Below are positions 44,360-54,276 of a DNA stretch of 64,000 bases, piece after piece. The notes under the pieces are model-generated. The model saw only the letters and a program-made list of their open reading frames with translations. It was not told where the DNA came from and made no database searches. Numbering within the stretch: position 1 is the first letter of the stretch; every line of letters starts with the position of its first letter. Origin of the DNA: Globisporangium splendens (Eukaryota > Oomycota > Peronosporomycetes > Pythiales > Pythiaceae); the NCBI GenBank assembly GCA_006386115.1, contig VFIW01000020.1:310001-374000 (forward strand), read 5' to 3'. Position numbers and translations under genes: made by a program.

Positions 44360-46996
44360 ATAGTCACAACACAGTCAGCCGACGGGCTCGTTGGCGATCC
44401 AGTAGTCGGATACAGCAAGAACACAACGAGTGGCACGCTGAGCTTCCAAACCCACCGCGTTTTTTGGAACCAAGTCGTGTACCTCATCGGGTACGGCACC
44501 ATGTTCACACTCTGCGTGCTGCTGCTGATTTACATGCGTGTGAAGCGCCACGATGCGTTCCGAGGCGACGAAAAGGCCGCGTGCAAGATCATCTTGCCGG
44601 CGTTCGAGCCGCTGCTTTGGATTCTTGCAGTGGCCACAGGCACGTACGTCGCGTTCTTCTCGATCGCGATGGCGTCACAAATGTACACGACTACCGTGCC
44701 CAAGCGTGATGCGGAGATTTTTTACGCCGGCCAGCAGTTCGTGTTTGCCATCGTCGTCGTGTTCATGCTGCAGAAGAGTGTCTCGCTGCCGGCTTTACGA
44801 CGCGCCGTGGTGATCTCGATTCTCCTGGCGACATACACGATCCCGGTTGTGTGGATCCTGACGGAGTATTACGACCCCGCAGGGCTCGTTGTGTTTTGGG
44901 GCCAAGTCACGAGCCGCTTCTTCTTGCAGCTGCCGTACCTGTATGTCTTGTTGTGGCCTCCAGGGCGAGCGAACCGGACGCCGCTGCGTCATTATTGCTT
45001 GTTCGTGTTGATCTACTACGGGTTCACACTCGCGGCGCTTCTGATGACGCGACTCGACTTCTCAGTCGCCTCAGCCGTGGTAGGGTACATCTGTCTCACC
45101 TGGGCGTCACTGGTTCCGCTGTTGATCTGGCGCGTTCTCAAGGCCGATACCGAGTTCTGGCGTGGCGTTGGACAACGAGCATGCTCGCTTCAGAACCTCT
45201 CGGAGTACCAGACGCACATCGAAGAGCGCATTTCATCTCGAGGGCTTCATTTACTGATTGAAATGCACCGGAAATATATCATTGACTTTGCACATCTGGA
45301 GATCAAGAAGAAAATCGGTGTCGGCGCCAGTGCCGCTGTTTTCAACGGAATCCTCAACTCCACGACGGACGTTGCTGTCAAAGTGTACACGCCACGCCAT
45401 TTCACAGAAGAAACGATCGCGGCGTTTTCTCACGAAGCAGCACTCTGCGCGACGCTCAACCACCCGAACGTCATCAAGTTCTACGGAATGTGCATCTGCC
45501 CTCCCACAGTGTGCCTCGTCTCGGAACTCTGCCTCGGCAACCTCGAAGACTTTATGATTGCCGCTGCCGAACGAGAACAATCGCCTCAGCGACAGCAAAT
45601 GCTGATCAACATCGGGTACATGATCGATGCGGCGCGCGCGTTGGCGTACATCCACAGTTTCTCGCCGCCATTCCTGCATCGCGACGTCAAACCGGCCAAC
45701 TTCCTCGTCGACATGGAGCACAACGTCAAACTGACAGATTTCGGTGAATCACGCAGCATCCCACGCTACAAGATGTCAGAACAAGCCACACCGACTCGCA
45801 GAGGAACCCAGTCTTCGTCAATCTCGTCGATGGAGTCGGTGTCAACTCCAAATGTTGGTTTGGTCAAGATGACAATCACGGGTACTGTGGACTACATGCC
45901 GCCCGAGATGATCACTGGTCGGTCTGGAATCGCGACGTATGGCGAGGCAGCCGACGTGTATTCTTTAGCTATCACGTTCTGGGATATCCTGAATCCAGGT
46001 AAAGATCGATACCCACGACAGCAGAGCAACTTCATGCTGATTTTTGAGACCGTCGTGGATGGCTTCCGTCCAGATCTCGATATCCCAGGGATCCATCCGC
46101 GCCTTCGCGAACTGATCGCAAATGCCTGGCAAAGTGATCCATCGATGCGGCCATCGACGCAGCGCATCGTCACCACGCTCGAAGCCATCCAAGAAGAGCT
46201 CCTCGCGAGCTTTGCGTCGGAGTTGTGCAACGATTTCGACCAGACGGGCGTACCACATGGCTCTCGGCTCGCAGACCAAGAGAAATTCATCACCGGCGAG
46301 TACGCGCTGGAGAAAATGGAAGAGTTTGGGTACATTGAGAGTTCGTGCGAGGGCGTGCGCCTGGGCAACGCGCTCATGGATGCAGGCTTCTTGCACCACA
46401 TCCACCACGCACAGTCGTTCCAGAACAACGAGTCGATGTATTTCTTTGACGAAGAGAACGTCAGATTCTGTCAGCCATTTGCCATCCTGGAAGCCGATCT
46501 CACGGAGGGATCCGAATGCTCCGGCGAGCTCCCAGATGACGACGAGACCTTCATGACGTCGAGCCGCCACATGACGGGTCCAAAGGCGATCCTCTCCCAG
46601 ATCACGTCGAGTCTGACGTCATCCGGTCGCTCGCAGAGCAAGGCGTCGTTCCTGAGCTTCTCTGGGACCGACACTGAGACGGACAAGAACGCGAAATGCG
46701 CCTGCCGAAGGCTCGGACAGCGCCTTGAGCCCCAGGGAGGACGCCATGCGCACCGCCATCGGCACCACCGACACAAGCAGCAGCAGCAGACAGGTCAGCG
46801 CGACCGACAGCCCCTGGTGCAGTCGTTTCGACGGAAATGCCCGCCCATCGTGGAAGAAGACAACGCGCTCGACCGGAGGCTGCTCGAAGACGAGACCGCG
46901 ACACCCACTCCGCTTCGCTCTCGACACAGCAACGACGACCAGGAGGATCAGCAGAGCGGCAAAGGTCATCATATCGGAGTCACCATCGCCGCGTAG
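44360..46996 (+). CDS. 7TM receptor-TKL kinase-DEP fusion, copy 1
   Basis: The frame is open from 44246 to the stop at 46996 but has no ATG before helix 1; the first in-frame ATG, at 44501, lies inside it. Homology to copy 2's N-terminus suggests a start near an ATA at 44360. Seven hydrophobic helices run from VVYLIGYGTMFTLCVLLLIY to VVGYICLTWASLVPLLIWRV, followed by LKADTEFWRGVGQRA. The kinase (about 45310-46190) has all key residues: GVGASAAVF, VAVKVY, HRDVKPANF, LTDFGESRS, PPEMI, DVYSLAITFWD. The DFG-PPE segment is long, about 55 residues, and Ser/Thr-rich. A DEP domain (FITGEYALEKMEEFGYIESS...LGNALMDAGFLHH) follows near 46280-46470, then a His/Gln-rich tail with IVEEDNALDRRLL and C-terminal GVTIAA. 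A putative plasma-membrane sensor kinase; no ligand can be inferred. Confidence 0.8.
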   Translation: MVTTQSADGLVGDPVVGYSKNTTSGTLSFQTHRVFWNQVVYLIGYGTMFTLCVLLLIYMRVKRHDAFRGDEKAACKIILPAFEPLLWILAVATGTYVAFFSIAMASQMYTTTVPKRDAEIFYAGQQFVFAIVVVFMLQKSVSLPALRRAVVISILLATYTIPVVWILTEYYDPAGLVVFWGQVTSRFFLQLPYLYVLLWPPGRANRTPLRHYCLFVLIYYGFTLAALLMTRLDFSVASAVVGYICLTWASLVPLLIWRVLKADTEFWRGVGQRACSLQNLSEYQTHIEERISSRGLHLLIEMHRKYIIDFAHLEIKKKIGVGASAAVFNGILNSTTDVAVKVYTPRHFTEETIAAFSHEAALCATLNHPNVIKFYGMCICPPTVCLVSELCLGNLEDFMIAAAEREQSPQRQQMLINIGYMIDAARALAYIHSFSPPFLHRDVKPANFLVDMEHNVKLTDFGESRSIPRYKMSEQATPTRRGTQSSSISSMESVSTPNVGLVKMTITGTVDYMPPEMITGRSGIATYGEAADVYSLAITFWDILNPGKDRYPRQQSNFMLIFETVVDGFRPDLDIPGIHPRLRELIANAWQSDPSMRPSTQRIVTTLEAIQEELLASFASELCNDFDQTGVPHGSRLADQEKFITGEYALEKMEEFGYIESSCEGVRLGNALMDAGFLHHIHHAQSFQNNESMYFFDEENVRFCQPFAILEADLTEGSECSGELPDDDETFMTSSRHMTGPKAILSQITSSLTSSGRSQSKASFLSFSGTDTETDKNAKCACRRLGQRLEPQGGRHAHRHRHHRHKQQQQTGQRDRQPLVQSFRRKCPPIVEEDNALDRRLLEDETATPTPLRSRHSNDDQEDQQSGKGHHIGVTIAA

Positions 46997-48382
46997 AGCG
47001 GACCTTCGCAGCTCCATTCATCAAATTTTGTCCCAACGTTTTATTTATTCTCCCTTTCACATATTTTGCCATCCTGATAAGAGGTCTTATTACGACCGTC
47101 AAGGTTAGGTGCTACAATAAAACTGAAGTGATCCAAGTGTAAAACGTCGGATGAATGCACACACAATTTACAAACTCGCGGGGCTGGATGAGAAATGCGT
47201 CCATACGACTTGTTGCTTTGTATGCAACAGGTTATGCTTGCGTCAAGGACGAGAGATCCCAACTCACGCTTGTCGTATTCGTGATAAGACTCTTTGATGC
47301 AACTGCCATCGAAGCACGCTTTTTTGATCAGCAGTAGCCTCTGACACTGCAGCTGTGCTGTCCTATGATTGTAAATGGCAAGCAATGTGGGAGCAAGTCG
47401 TAATTAGTGACCTTGTCAGTACTAAAACTACCCATAATACCTAACCCTCCATCAATAACCTTTGAGTTTGCAGCCGGAATTGACAAAACACATGAGAGGC
47501 ACAATACTTTTTCACACCATTTTTCTTGACTTCCGAGAATAATCAGATATGAGTGTATTTTGAACAGACACTGTACAGTCAGCGAATCATATAAGAGCAT
47601 GAGCGCTGTCTCAACCCCTCTATTGTGGCCGATTTCAGACTTGATAGCAAGAACATGTTGTCTGTCCCTTTGGATGCCAGTGCAGCATATATGGTGTTTG
47701 ATAGTTTTTCGTAAAAGCACGATCTTTTTACACAGAAAGACCCACATAGGGCACGCTCATCTCCTCTCCAAACTGTCCTCTTCGTGTCCCTCCTTGAGTA
47801 ACCTGTAAGAGGGCGCTGTTCTCAACAATCCCTCAAACACGGCACACACGCTTGTGCCAGAGGGAATTGCGATCTCCCGACTGGAGAGACTGGAGGGCTG
47901 GTGGAAAAAATTGCAACTGAATGAATGTTGTTTATGGTTCCTGTCGGACTTGCAAATGGACCCCAAGGGCTCCTACACGTTTTATAACTAAAACCTAAAC
48001 ATGCACAGTAATACCTATGAACCTTGTAAGGAGGCTTGTGTAGTTGATGGCAAATTGAGAAGTGAGATTGAGAAAACTGTTTAAGAAAAACTCAACTACT
48101 TCGTTGCCAGTCCTTGGCCCCCTTGGGGCTCTTCCTACTCTGTTTCTTTCTCCTGCGTGCTACTTGATTTTTTACTGGGTTTTCTCATGTCTGATTTTTC
48201 TTCCTTTTTTGTGGGCAGGATCGCTTCTGAGATAACAGATGGGTTCTCGTCATATCTTTACCTATGCATAAACATACAATCATTCCTAAAGGTGTCGTAA
48301 TCATCTACCAACATTCCGATATACCGAAATATTGGTACATTGTATCATCATGGTACCGTCGACCCTTACAAATCTGATATAC
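46997..48382. other. intergenic region downstream of receptor copy 1
   Basis: About 1.4 kb, AT-rich; only short open frames. No repeat or gene recognised until the inverted-repeat element begins at 48383. Confidence 0.35.
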
Positions 48383-48869
48383 AAAACCTTGGGTACACTG
48401 AGGTTGGACCTAGGGGATCTTCTAGAGGTGTAATGGGCTAAGGCTGCCATTACATGCAAGGTGGCTGTAATGGGCTGGGGCTGCCATTACATACAAGGTG
48501 GCTCTTTGTGTGTGTCACGCACCACCTTGTGGAAGTGCATTGTGGGTGCGAAGTTATTGGGTGAAGCACATAAAAGTGATCCCCACATGCACAGGTGACG
48601 TCATCGTCTGGCGTCAGAGCAATCTGTGTCTGAGTTGAGTGTTGGTCGCTCGCAATCATTGAGATTCGGCGTGATTACGCACAACAGTACTCAAGACATG
48701 TGAATGATGGTTCCTACTTGGGGAAACAACACTGGTGACGAGACGAACGTGTCTCTACCACCTGAAGTGAGTGGCGTGAGCCATTCACTTTGCAGGGAAT
48801 CTTCGCGGTACTTCAAGTTCAAGTTTCTCGAAGATCCCGTAGGTTCAACCTCAGTGTACCCAAGGTTTT
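48383..48869. mobile_element. 487-bp element with 40-bp terminal inverted repeats
   Basis: The left end 48383-48422 (starts AAAACCTTGGGTACACTGAG) is matched in reverse complement by 48830-48869 with two mismatches in 40. The interior has a roughly 38-bp tandem duplication (48429-48505) with a GTAATGG/CCATTAC mini-palindrome, and a short frame reading NNTGDETNVSLPPEVSGVSH. No transposase is present, so it is non-autonomous. Target duplications were not identifiable. Confidence 0.6.
48429..48505. repeat. two tandem units of about 38 bp
   Basis: Each unit contains TGTAATGGGCT, GGCTGCCATTACAT and CAAGGTGGCT. The ends of each unit are self-complementary (GTAATGG and CCATTAC). Confidence 0.8.
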
Positions 48870-48883
48870 ATTTCTGCATGTCT

Positions 48884-48903
48884 AGGTTTTATGCGTAAAA
48901 CCT
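48884..48903. repeat. 8-bp hairpin beside the 487-bp element
   Basis: AGGTTTTA and TAAAACCT flank a 4-base loop just outside the right terminal repeat. Confidence 0.7.
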
Positions 48904-49039
48904 GTAGGAGTCCTAGTGGTGTTTTATATGTAGTGTCAGGAACCATAAGCTCATTTCAATTGAGTTGCATTTTTGCCAAGTTCCTCTCAAGTCTTCCTCT
49001 CAAGCGCAAGCGTGCGTGCTGTGTTTGAGGCTGTCTCGG

Positions 49040-49435
49040 ATAGCCTCTTACAAGAAGCTTGAACTTGAAATCTTGTGAAAAATCCCTGCAAAGTGATTGG
49101 CTCGCGCCGCTCGCTTCAGGTGGCAGAGACACGTCGGTCTCGTCACCAGTGCAGTTTTCCAAGCAGGAACCATCACTCAGTACTTGGTTAGTACATGGAT
49201 GTCATTACTCTGTACTGATTAGTACATGTGAACAACATTCTGCACTGATCAGCACGGAGATCGCTCGTGACGTCATGGGATGACGTCACATGTGCATGTG
49301 GGGACTGTCGTACCGTAATCCCTTTGTTTATTTGTCTCCACAATGCAGAGTGAAGGTGGTGTATGGCACACCAGATCTGTGGACAGATCCACCTTCATGT
49401 AATGGCTAGGTATAGCCCATTACACTGACAGGTCG
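49040..49435 (-). mobile_element. inverted diverged copy of the 48.4-kb element interior
   Basis: Read on the minus strand, this segment follows the same order as 48429-48830: TGTAATGGGCT near 49420, CCCCACATGCAC, GTGACGTCAT, GGTGACGAGAC, then CACTTTGCAGGGA and TTCAAGTTCAAG. Its short frame reads NCTGDETDVSLPPEASGASQ. The clear 40-bp terminal repeats of the first copy are not conserved here. Together the two copies form a large imperfect inverted repeat with arms of about 400 bp. Confidence 0.6.
49267..49289. repeat. palindrome of two TGACGTCA sites
   Basis: Two TGACGTCA octamers (the CRE/bZIP consensus) lie 13 bp apart in a near-perfect inverted repeat, inside the inverted element copy. Confidence 0.75.
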
Positions 49436-51408
49436 GGACATGAGGCAGGGTTTTAGATCATCGACATAGGTTGAGTATTTAGGCGTACAGCTGACACGAA
49501 GATGGCCTGATGTGTTGCAAATGGGCATGCGCGAACTCGGCCAAAATGATATTGCAGCTCACGAAAACCGTGCAAAAACTATTGGCGTCAACTGTACACC
49601 GAACCAGAGGCTTGTAACTCACGTAAGCAAACCAAAACACATTGCACCACAATAGCCTGAAAAGGGCTGTAGCACAGGAATGTTGGCACAAATAGCTGCG
49701 GCGGATATACGAGATGTGCTGTCTCTGATGCTCCTGCACATTGTGCTTGCGAAATAACAATTTCAATGGCTGCTAAATAAATGTCCAGGGTAAAAGTGAC
49801 CTCCTTTAAATGCTGACAAAGTCGCAATCGGTTAGACCGTATCCAATATTCAGGTGGGGGAGGGAAAATGATTACTATGGGAAGTGCTGTTTGAAATATC
49901 GGGAGATAGATTTGACGAGTATCATATCAGTTCTGACAAAATATCGGGATATAGAGAATAGATTGTGGGATCTTATACTGAAATAAATACTGGAGAGTGT
50001 CAATTTTTCAAAGTATTTTCTGTACAATATTGTAAATGTCATCAATATTTCTTGAAATGCAATTTTTGAAAAGGTGCATGTTGGGCGAAGGTGGCATGAA
50101 AGTGATTTTTGAGATTGTCGAGCATTTTGTTGGTTTAAAGAGGGAATAAATTGATAAGGGCACTTGATAAAGGAAATGTGGTTTGCACACAACATCACTG
50201 TGAAATCTAAAATGTCACTTTTGGGTAGAATTGACGTCTCGCTGGCATCCTGGTCGCTCGGAACGTTGGCGTGGCTCACTGAAAAGATTCCGAGAACTCA
50301 GATGCAATCGAGGCACTTTGATTTGAATTGTTTGAAAGCAAGGGTGCGCATACTTTTGTCGCAGGGTGTATGATGCGGATAGACCAACGCCTTCTCACAA
50401 GACCCATTTATATTACTCTTCGCCCTGCCTTCAGTTCTTGTTTTTTTTCATATCGCAAAGGATTGCTGCAAAGCATGCACGGACAGTCCCCATTCGTATT
50501 GAAGAAATGGGATCTTGCACTTAATGCGATGGCTCAATCAACCAGTCATCACATTCAGTCGGTAACGAAAGTATGTGGTTGCGCTTGTGATGAAAAAAAA
50601 CAGATCTTGACGAGCCTGTTGTCTGAGACGACTGACTGGTGTACTTACGGTTCTTCAGACACGAGATTGCATGATCCAGAAGATCTTGTTGAAAGTGGAT
50701 TTCTTCGAAACCCTCGTCGTCAATGAGGAGGATGACGGTCATCAGCGCTCCAATCTTCAGTGCTTGATCTGTATCCCAGTGCCACCAACTCGATTCTACT
50801 CTCCATGCCTCAATACTGAAGCAAGTCGAAGTAACTGAACCACTACAACGGTCTGCACACAGGCAGCGTGCCTACAAAACAAGTCAGGAACGCAGAAAAA
50901 TCGTTTCGATGGAGAATACAAAGAAACTTTCTTTCGCTCCAGCAGCATTACGACGTTTGGCAGCAGGCGCCATTGTATAGTGCTCAGTTTTCTGTGGCGG
51001 AATCTCTACTTGACTGCTTACAGGCTTCTTGAAACGAGCGCCACTGTTTTTCTTCCACGTTTCTCTTCTCTCGAGAACAATAAGGCAGTGGCGGACAGAA
51101 AATATCAAGTGCTAAGAAGAGAAACCCGAGATCCCATGCAAAGTTGCTTTCAAGCACTTTGTATGGATCAGTCGCAACTATTACGACATTCGTGGAGCTT
51201 TTTCTTCGCTTTCCGACCCCAGCACACCATTTGTTACACACACACACACACGGATCGATTGTGTTTAAACAACCAGTCGTGTATCAGTTTATCTTTCCCG
51301 AGTCGCGTAAGACACTTCGTCGCTGCTGTCCACAGAACAATCGCCACCAACACAAGCGCACACGTCATCCTATCCCAACGTTGCATCTCTCGCCCAAGTA
51401 ATCCAAAA
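49436..51408. other. intergenic region and promoter of receptor copy 2
   Basis: About 2 kb, AT-rich (49860-50160 especially), with no gene supported. A CA run (ACACACACACACAC) lies at 51236-51250. The last 50 bp before the copy-2 ATG resemble the copy-1 upstream sequence (CATCCCAAC / TATCCCAAC). Confidence 0.4.
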
Positions 51409-54091
51409 TGGACGCAGGCTCGTTGCCGGATTCGCTGTTCACGGCCTCGACGGACTCGCTGCTCATGGATTCGCTCGTTGATAACTCAACGTTTGAGACA
51501 GCGTTGACGGCTCAAAAGCGGTCGACGCGTACTGGGGCCAAATCACGCTGCTGCTTGGGTATGGCGGCATGTTCCTGCTTTGCGCCATCTTGCTTGTCTA
51601 CATGCACGTGAACCGGCATGGCGCTTTCCAAGGCGACGCGAGAGCAGCGCGAAAGATCATCTTGCCTGCGTTCGAGCCGCTGCTATGGATTCTCGCCGCG
51701 ACGACGGGCTCCTACGTCGCATTTTTCTCGACGACGCTGGCCACCCATTTCTACAAGGTGTACCCGCCAATGTACCAGCTCGAGATGTTCTACGCCGGTC
51801 GGCAGTTTGTGTTTGTGATCGTGATTGTCTTCATGCTGCAGAAAAGCGTCTCGTGGCCGGCGTTGCGTCGCTCCGTCGCGATCTCGTTCATCTTGGCGTC
51901 GTATACGATTCCAATCGTGTGGGTCATGACTACGCACTACGATCCTGCAGGGGCGATCGTGTTCTGGACCCAAGTATCAAGTCGATTCGGGTTACTTTTC
52001 CTGTTTTTGTACGTCTTTCTGTGGCCACCGGGGAGAGCGAACCGAGTTCCTATGCGCCAGTTCTGCGTGTTCGTGTTTATTTACCACGGTATCTCCATCC
52101 TGTCGCTCTCGCTAGGCAGACTCCAGTTTCAAAAGGCCTCGGCTGTTCTAGGACATATGTGCCTCGTGTGGGGATCTCTCTGTCCGCTCTTAATCTGGCG
52201 AGTTCTCAAAGCTGATACCGAATTCTGGCGCGGTGTCGGCCACCGAGCATGCTCGTTTCAGAATATGATGGCGCAGCAAACCCAACTCGACGAACGCGTG
52301 TTCTCGTCTCACGGAACCCATTTGCTGATCGAAATGCACCGCAAATACGTGATCGACTTTGCGCATTTGGAGATGAAACGGAAGATCGGCGTCGGCACCA
52401 ATGCTGTCGTGTTCAATGGGAGCTTGAATTCCACAACAGAAGTCGCTGTCAAAGTGTACACGCCACGCCATTTCACTGAAGAAACAGTCGCGGCGTTTTC
52501 CCACGAAGCAGCGCTGTGTGCCACCCTCAATCACCCGAACGTCGTCAGATTTTACGGCATGTGCATTTTGCCTCCCACGGTGTGTCTCGTCTCGGAGCTG
52601 TGTCTCGGCAACCTCGAAGACATCATGACAGCAATAGCAGGACGGGAACAATCGCCTCAGCGACAGCAAATGCTGATCAGCATCTCGTACATGATCGATG
52701 CAGCGCGTGCGTTGGCGTACATCCACAGCTTTTCGCCGCCATTCCTGCATCGCGACGTCAAACCAGCCAACTTCCTCGTCGACACGGAGAACAATGTCAA
52801 GCTGACGGATTTTGGTGAATCGCGCAGCATCCCTTGCCACAAGGTGACTGAACAAGCCATACCGATTCGAGGATCCACTGGCTCAACAAGGGGCGCAACT
52901 TTTACTGTCGGCATGGTCAAGATGACAGTCACGGGCACAGCGGACTATATGCCGCCCGAGATGATCACCGGTCGGTGTGGAGTAACGACGTATGGCGAGG
53001 CAGCCGACGTGTACTCCCTCGCCATCACGTTCTGGGATATCTTGAACCCGGGTCAAGACCGGTACCCAAATCTGCGCAACCACATGCTGATCTTTGAGAC
53101 CGTCACCAGCGGATTTCGCCCAGATTTGGATACCCCGATGCACCCGCGCCTGCGCGAATTGATCGCGAATGCCTGGCAAACAGATCCATCGATGCGTCCA
53201 TCCGCACAGCGCATTGTCGACACCCTGGAAACCATCCAAGAAGAGTTTCTCGCGAGCTTTGCGCCTGAATTGTCCGAAATCCTCGAGCGAACCGAGTTAG
53301 CCGACGCTTCGCTGCTTGTGTACCAGGAGAAATTCTTCACAGGGCAGTACGCACTCGAGAAAATGGAGGATTTCGAATACGTTGAGACGGTGAGTGAAGG
53401 GATTCGCTTGGGCAATGGACTTATGGATGCGGGCTTTCTGCAACACTTTCACCACACGCAATCATTTGGGAAAAACGACGAAATGTACTTCTTCGACGAG
53501 GACAACGTCAAGTTCTGCCAGCAGTTTGCGATCATGGAAACCGATCTCACTGAGGACTCCGAAGGCTCAGGCGATTCCGGCGAGTTCCACTTAGCCGACA
53601 GCCTCCTCGTGTCGTCGAAAAAGTAGACCAGTGACCGGCAGCACGTGTTCTCGCAGCTCACTTTCAGTTTCTTGTCATCCAGTCGCTCCCAAAGCAAAGC
53701 ATCAAGTGCCGGTGGATCGGCAGACGCTGTCAGCGAGCATCCATCGCTCATAAAATGCCAATGCAGACAGCTGGGGCAACACCTCGACTCCACACAGCAT
53801 CGTGTCCATCGCCGTCGCAGTCGGCGCCAGGGAAAGCAACCAAAGCAACGTAGAAGCAGAAGTAAGAGAAAGAGTGAGCGAATGCCGCTTGCGAATCCGT
53901 TCCGGCAGCAATGCCCGCCGATCGTCGAAGAAGACAACGCGCTCGACCGGAGGCTCCTCACGAACGACGACGGCGCGAGTTCTGCTCGCCATCATCATCG
54001 AACCAGCGACGACGACGAGTTCGACGAGTACGACGCGAATGAATTGGACGACGGTCACTACCGCCCCATCACCGTCACGATCGCTGCATGA
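51409..54091 (+). pseudogene. 7TM receptor-TKL kinase-DEP fusion, copy 2, frameshifted and with in-frame TAG
   Basis: The ATG at 51409 opens MDAGSLPDSLFTASTDSL, a short extracellular N-terminus with an NST glycosylation site, but its frame ends within helix 1. The main frame (from 51497 to 53626) begins just before and reads AVDAYWGQITLLLGYGGMF, aligning with copy 1. The switch lies at the AAAA run at 51514-51517, one base short of keeping frame. All seven helices, the kinase (GVGTNAVVF, VAVKVY, HRDVKPANF, LTDFGESRS, PPEMI) and DEP (FFTGQYALEKMEDFEYVETV) are otherwise intact. The frame stops at TAG 53624-53626; the same frame then continues to 54091 with the conserved tail (SSSRSQSKAS, IVEEDNALDRRLL, VTIAA). 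Probably a very recent pseudogene; sequencing error, readthrough or a shorter functional form cannot be excluded. Confidence 0.75.
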
Positions 54092-54276
54092 AGGAATGCG
54101 TTTCGTGTGACCGGACTTGTATTTATGACTTTTCCCGCCATTTTTGAAAACTTGGCGCCATTAATGAAGGTGCATGGTTGGATAAAATTAAAGCATATGA
54201 ACTCTTATTGGTTGAAAACAATTGTCCTTGCCAAATCTACAATCGCACTTGCATTATTGACTGACACAAAATAGAC

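Noticed and set aside
48704..48898. Stand-alone small protein gene in the inverted-repeat element
   Set aside because: Frame is short, lies inside a repeat and ends at its border; treated as an element relic.
51409..51611. A short intron joining the copy-2 ATG frame to helix 1
   Set aside because: Only implausibly short GT-AG pairs (about 25 nt) fit; paralogue alignment favours a one-base indel.
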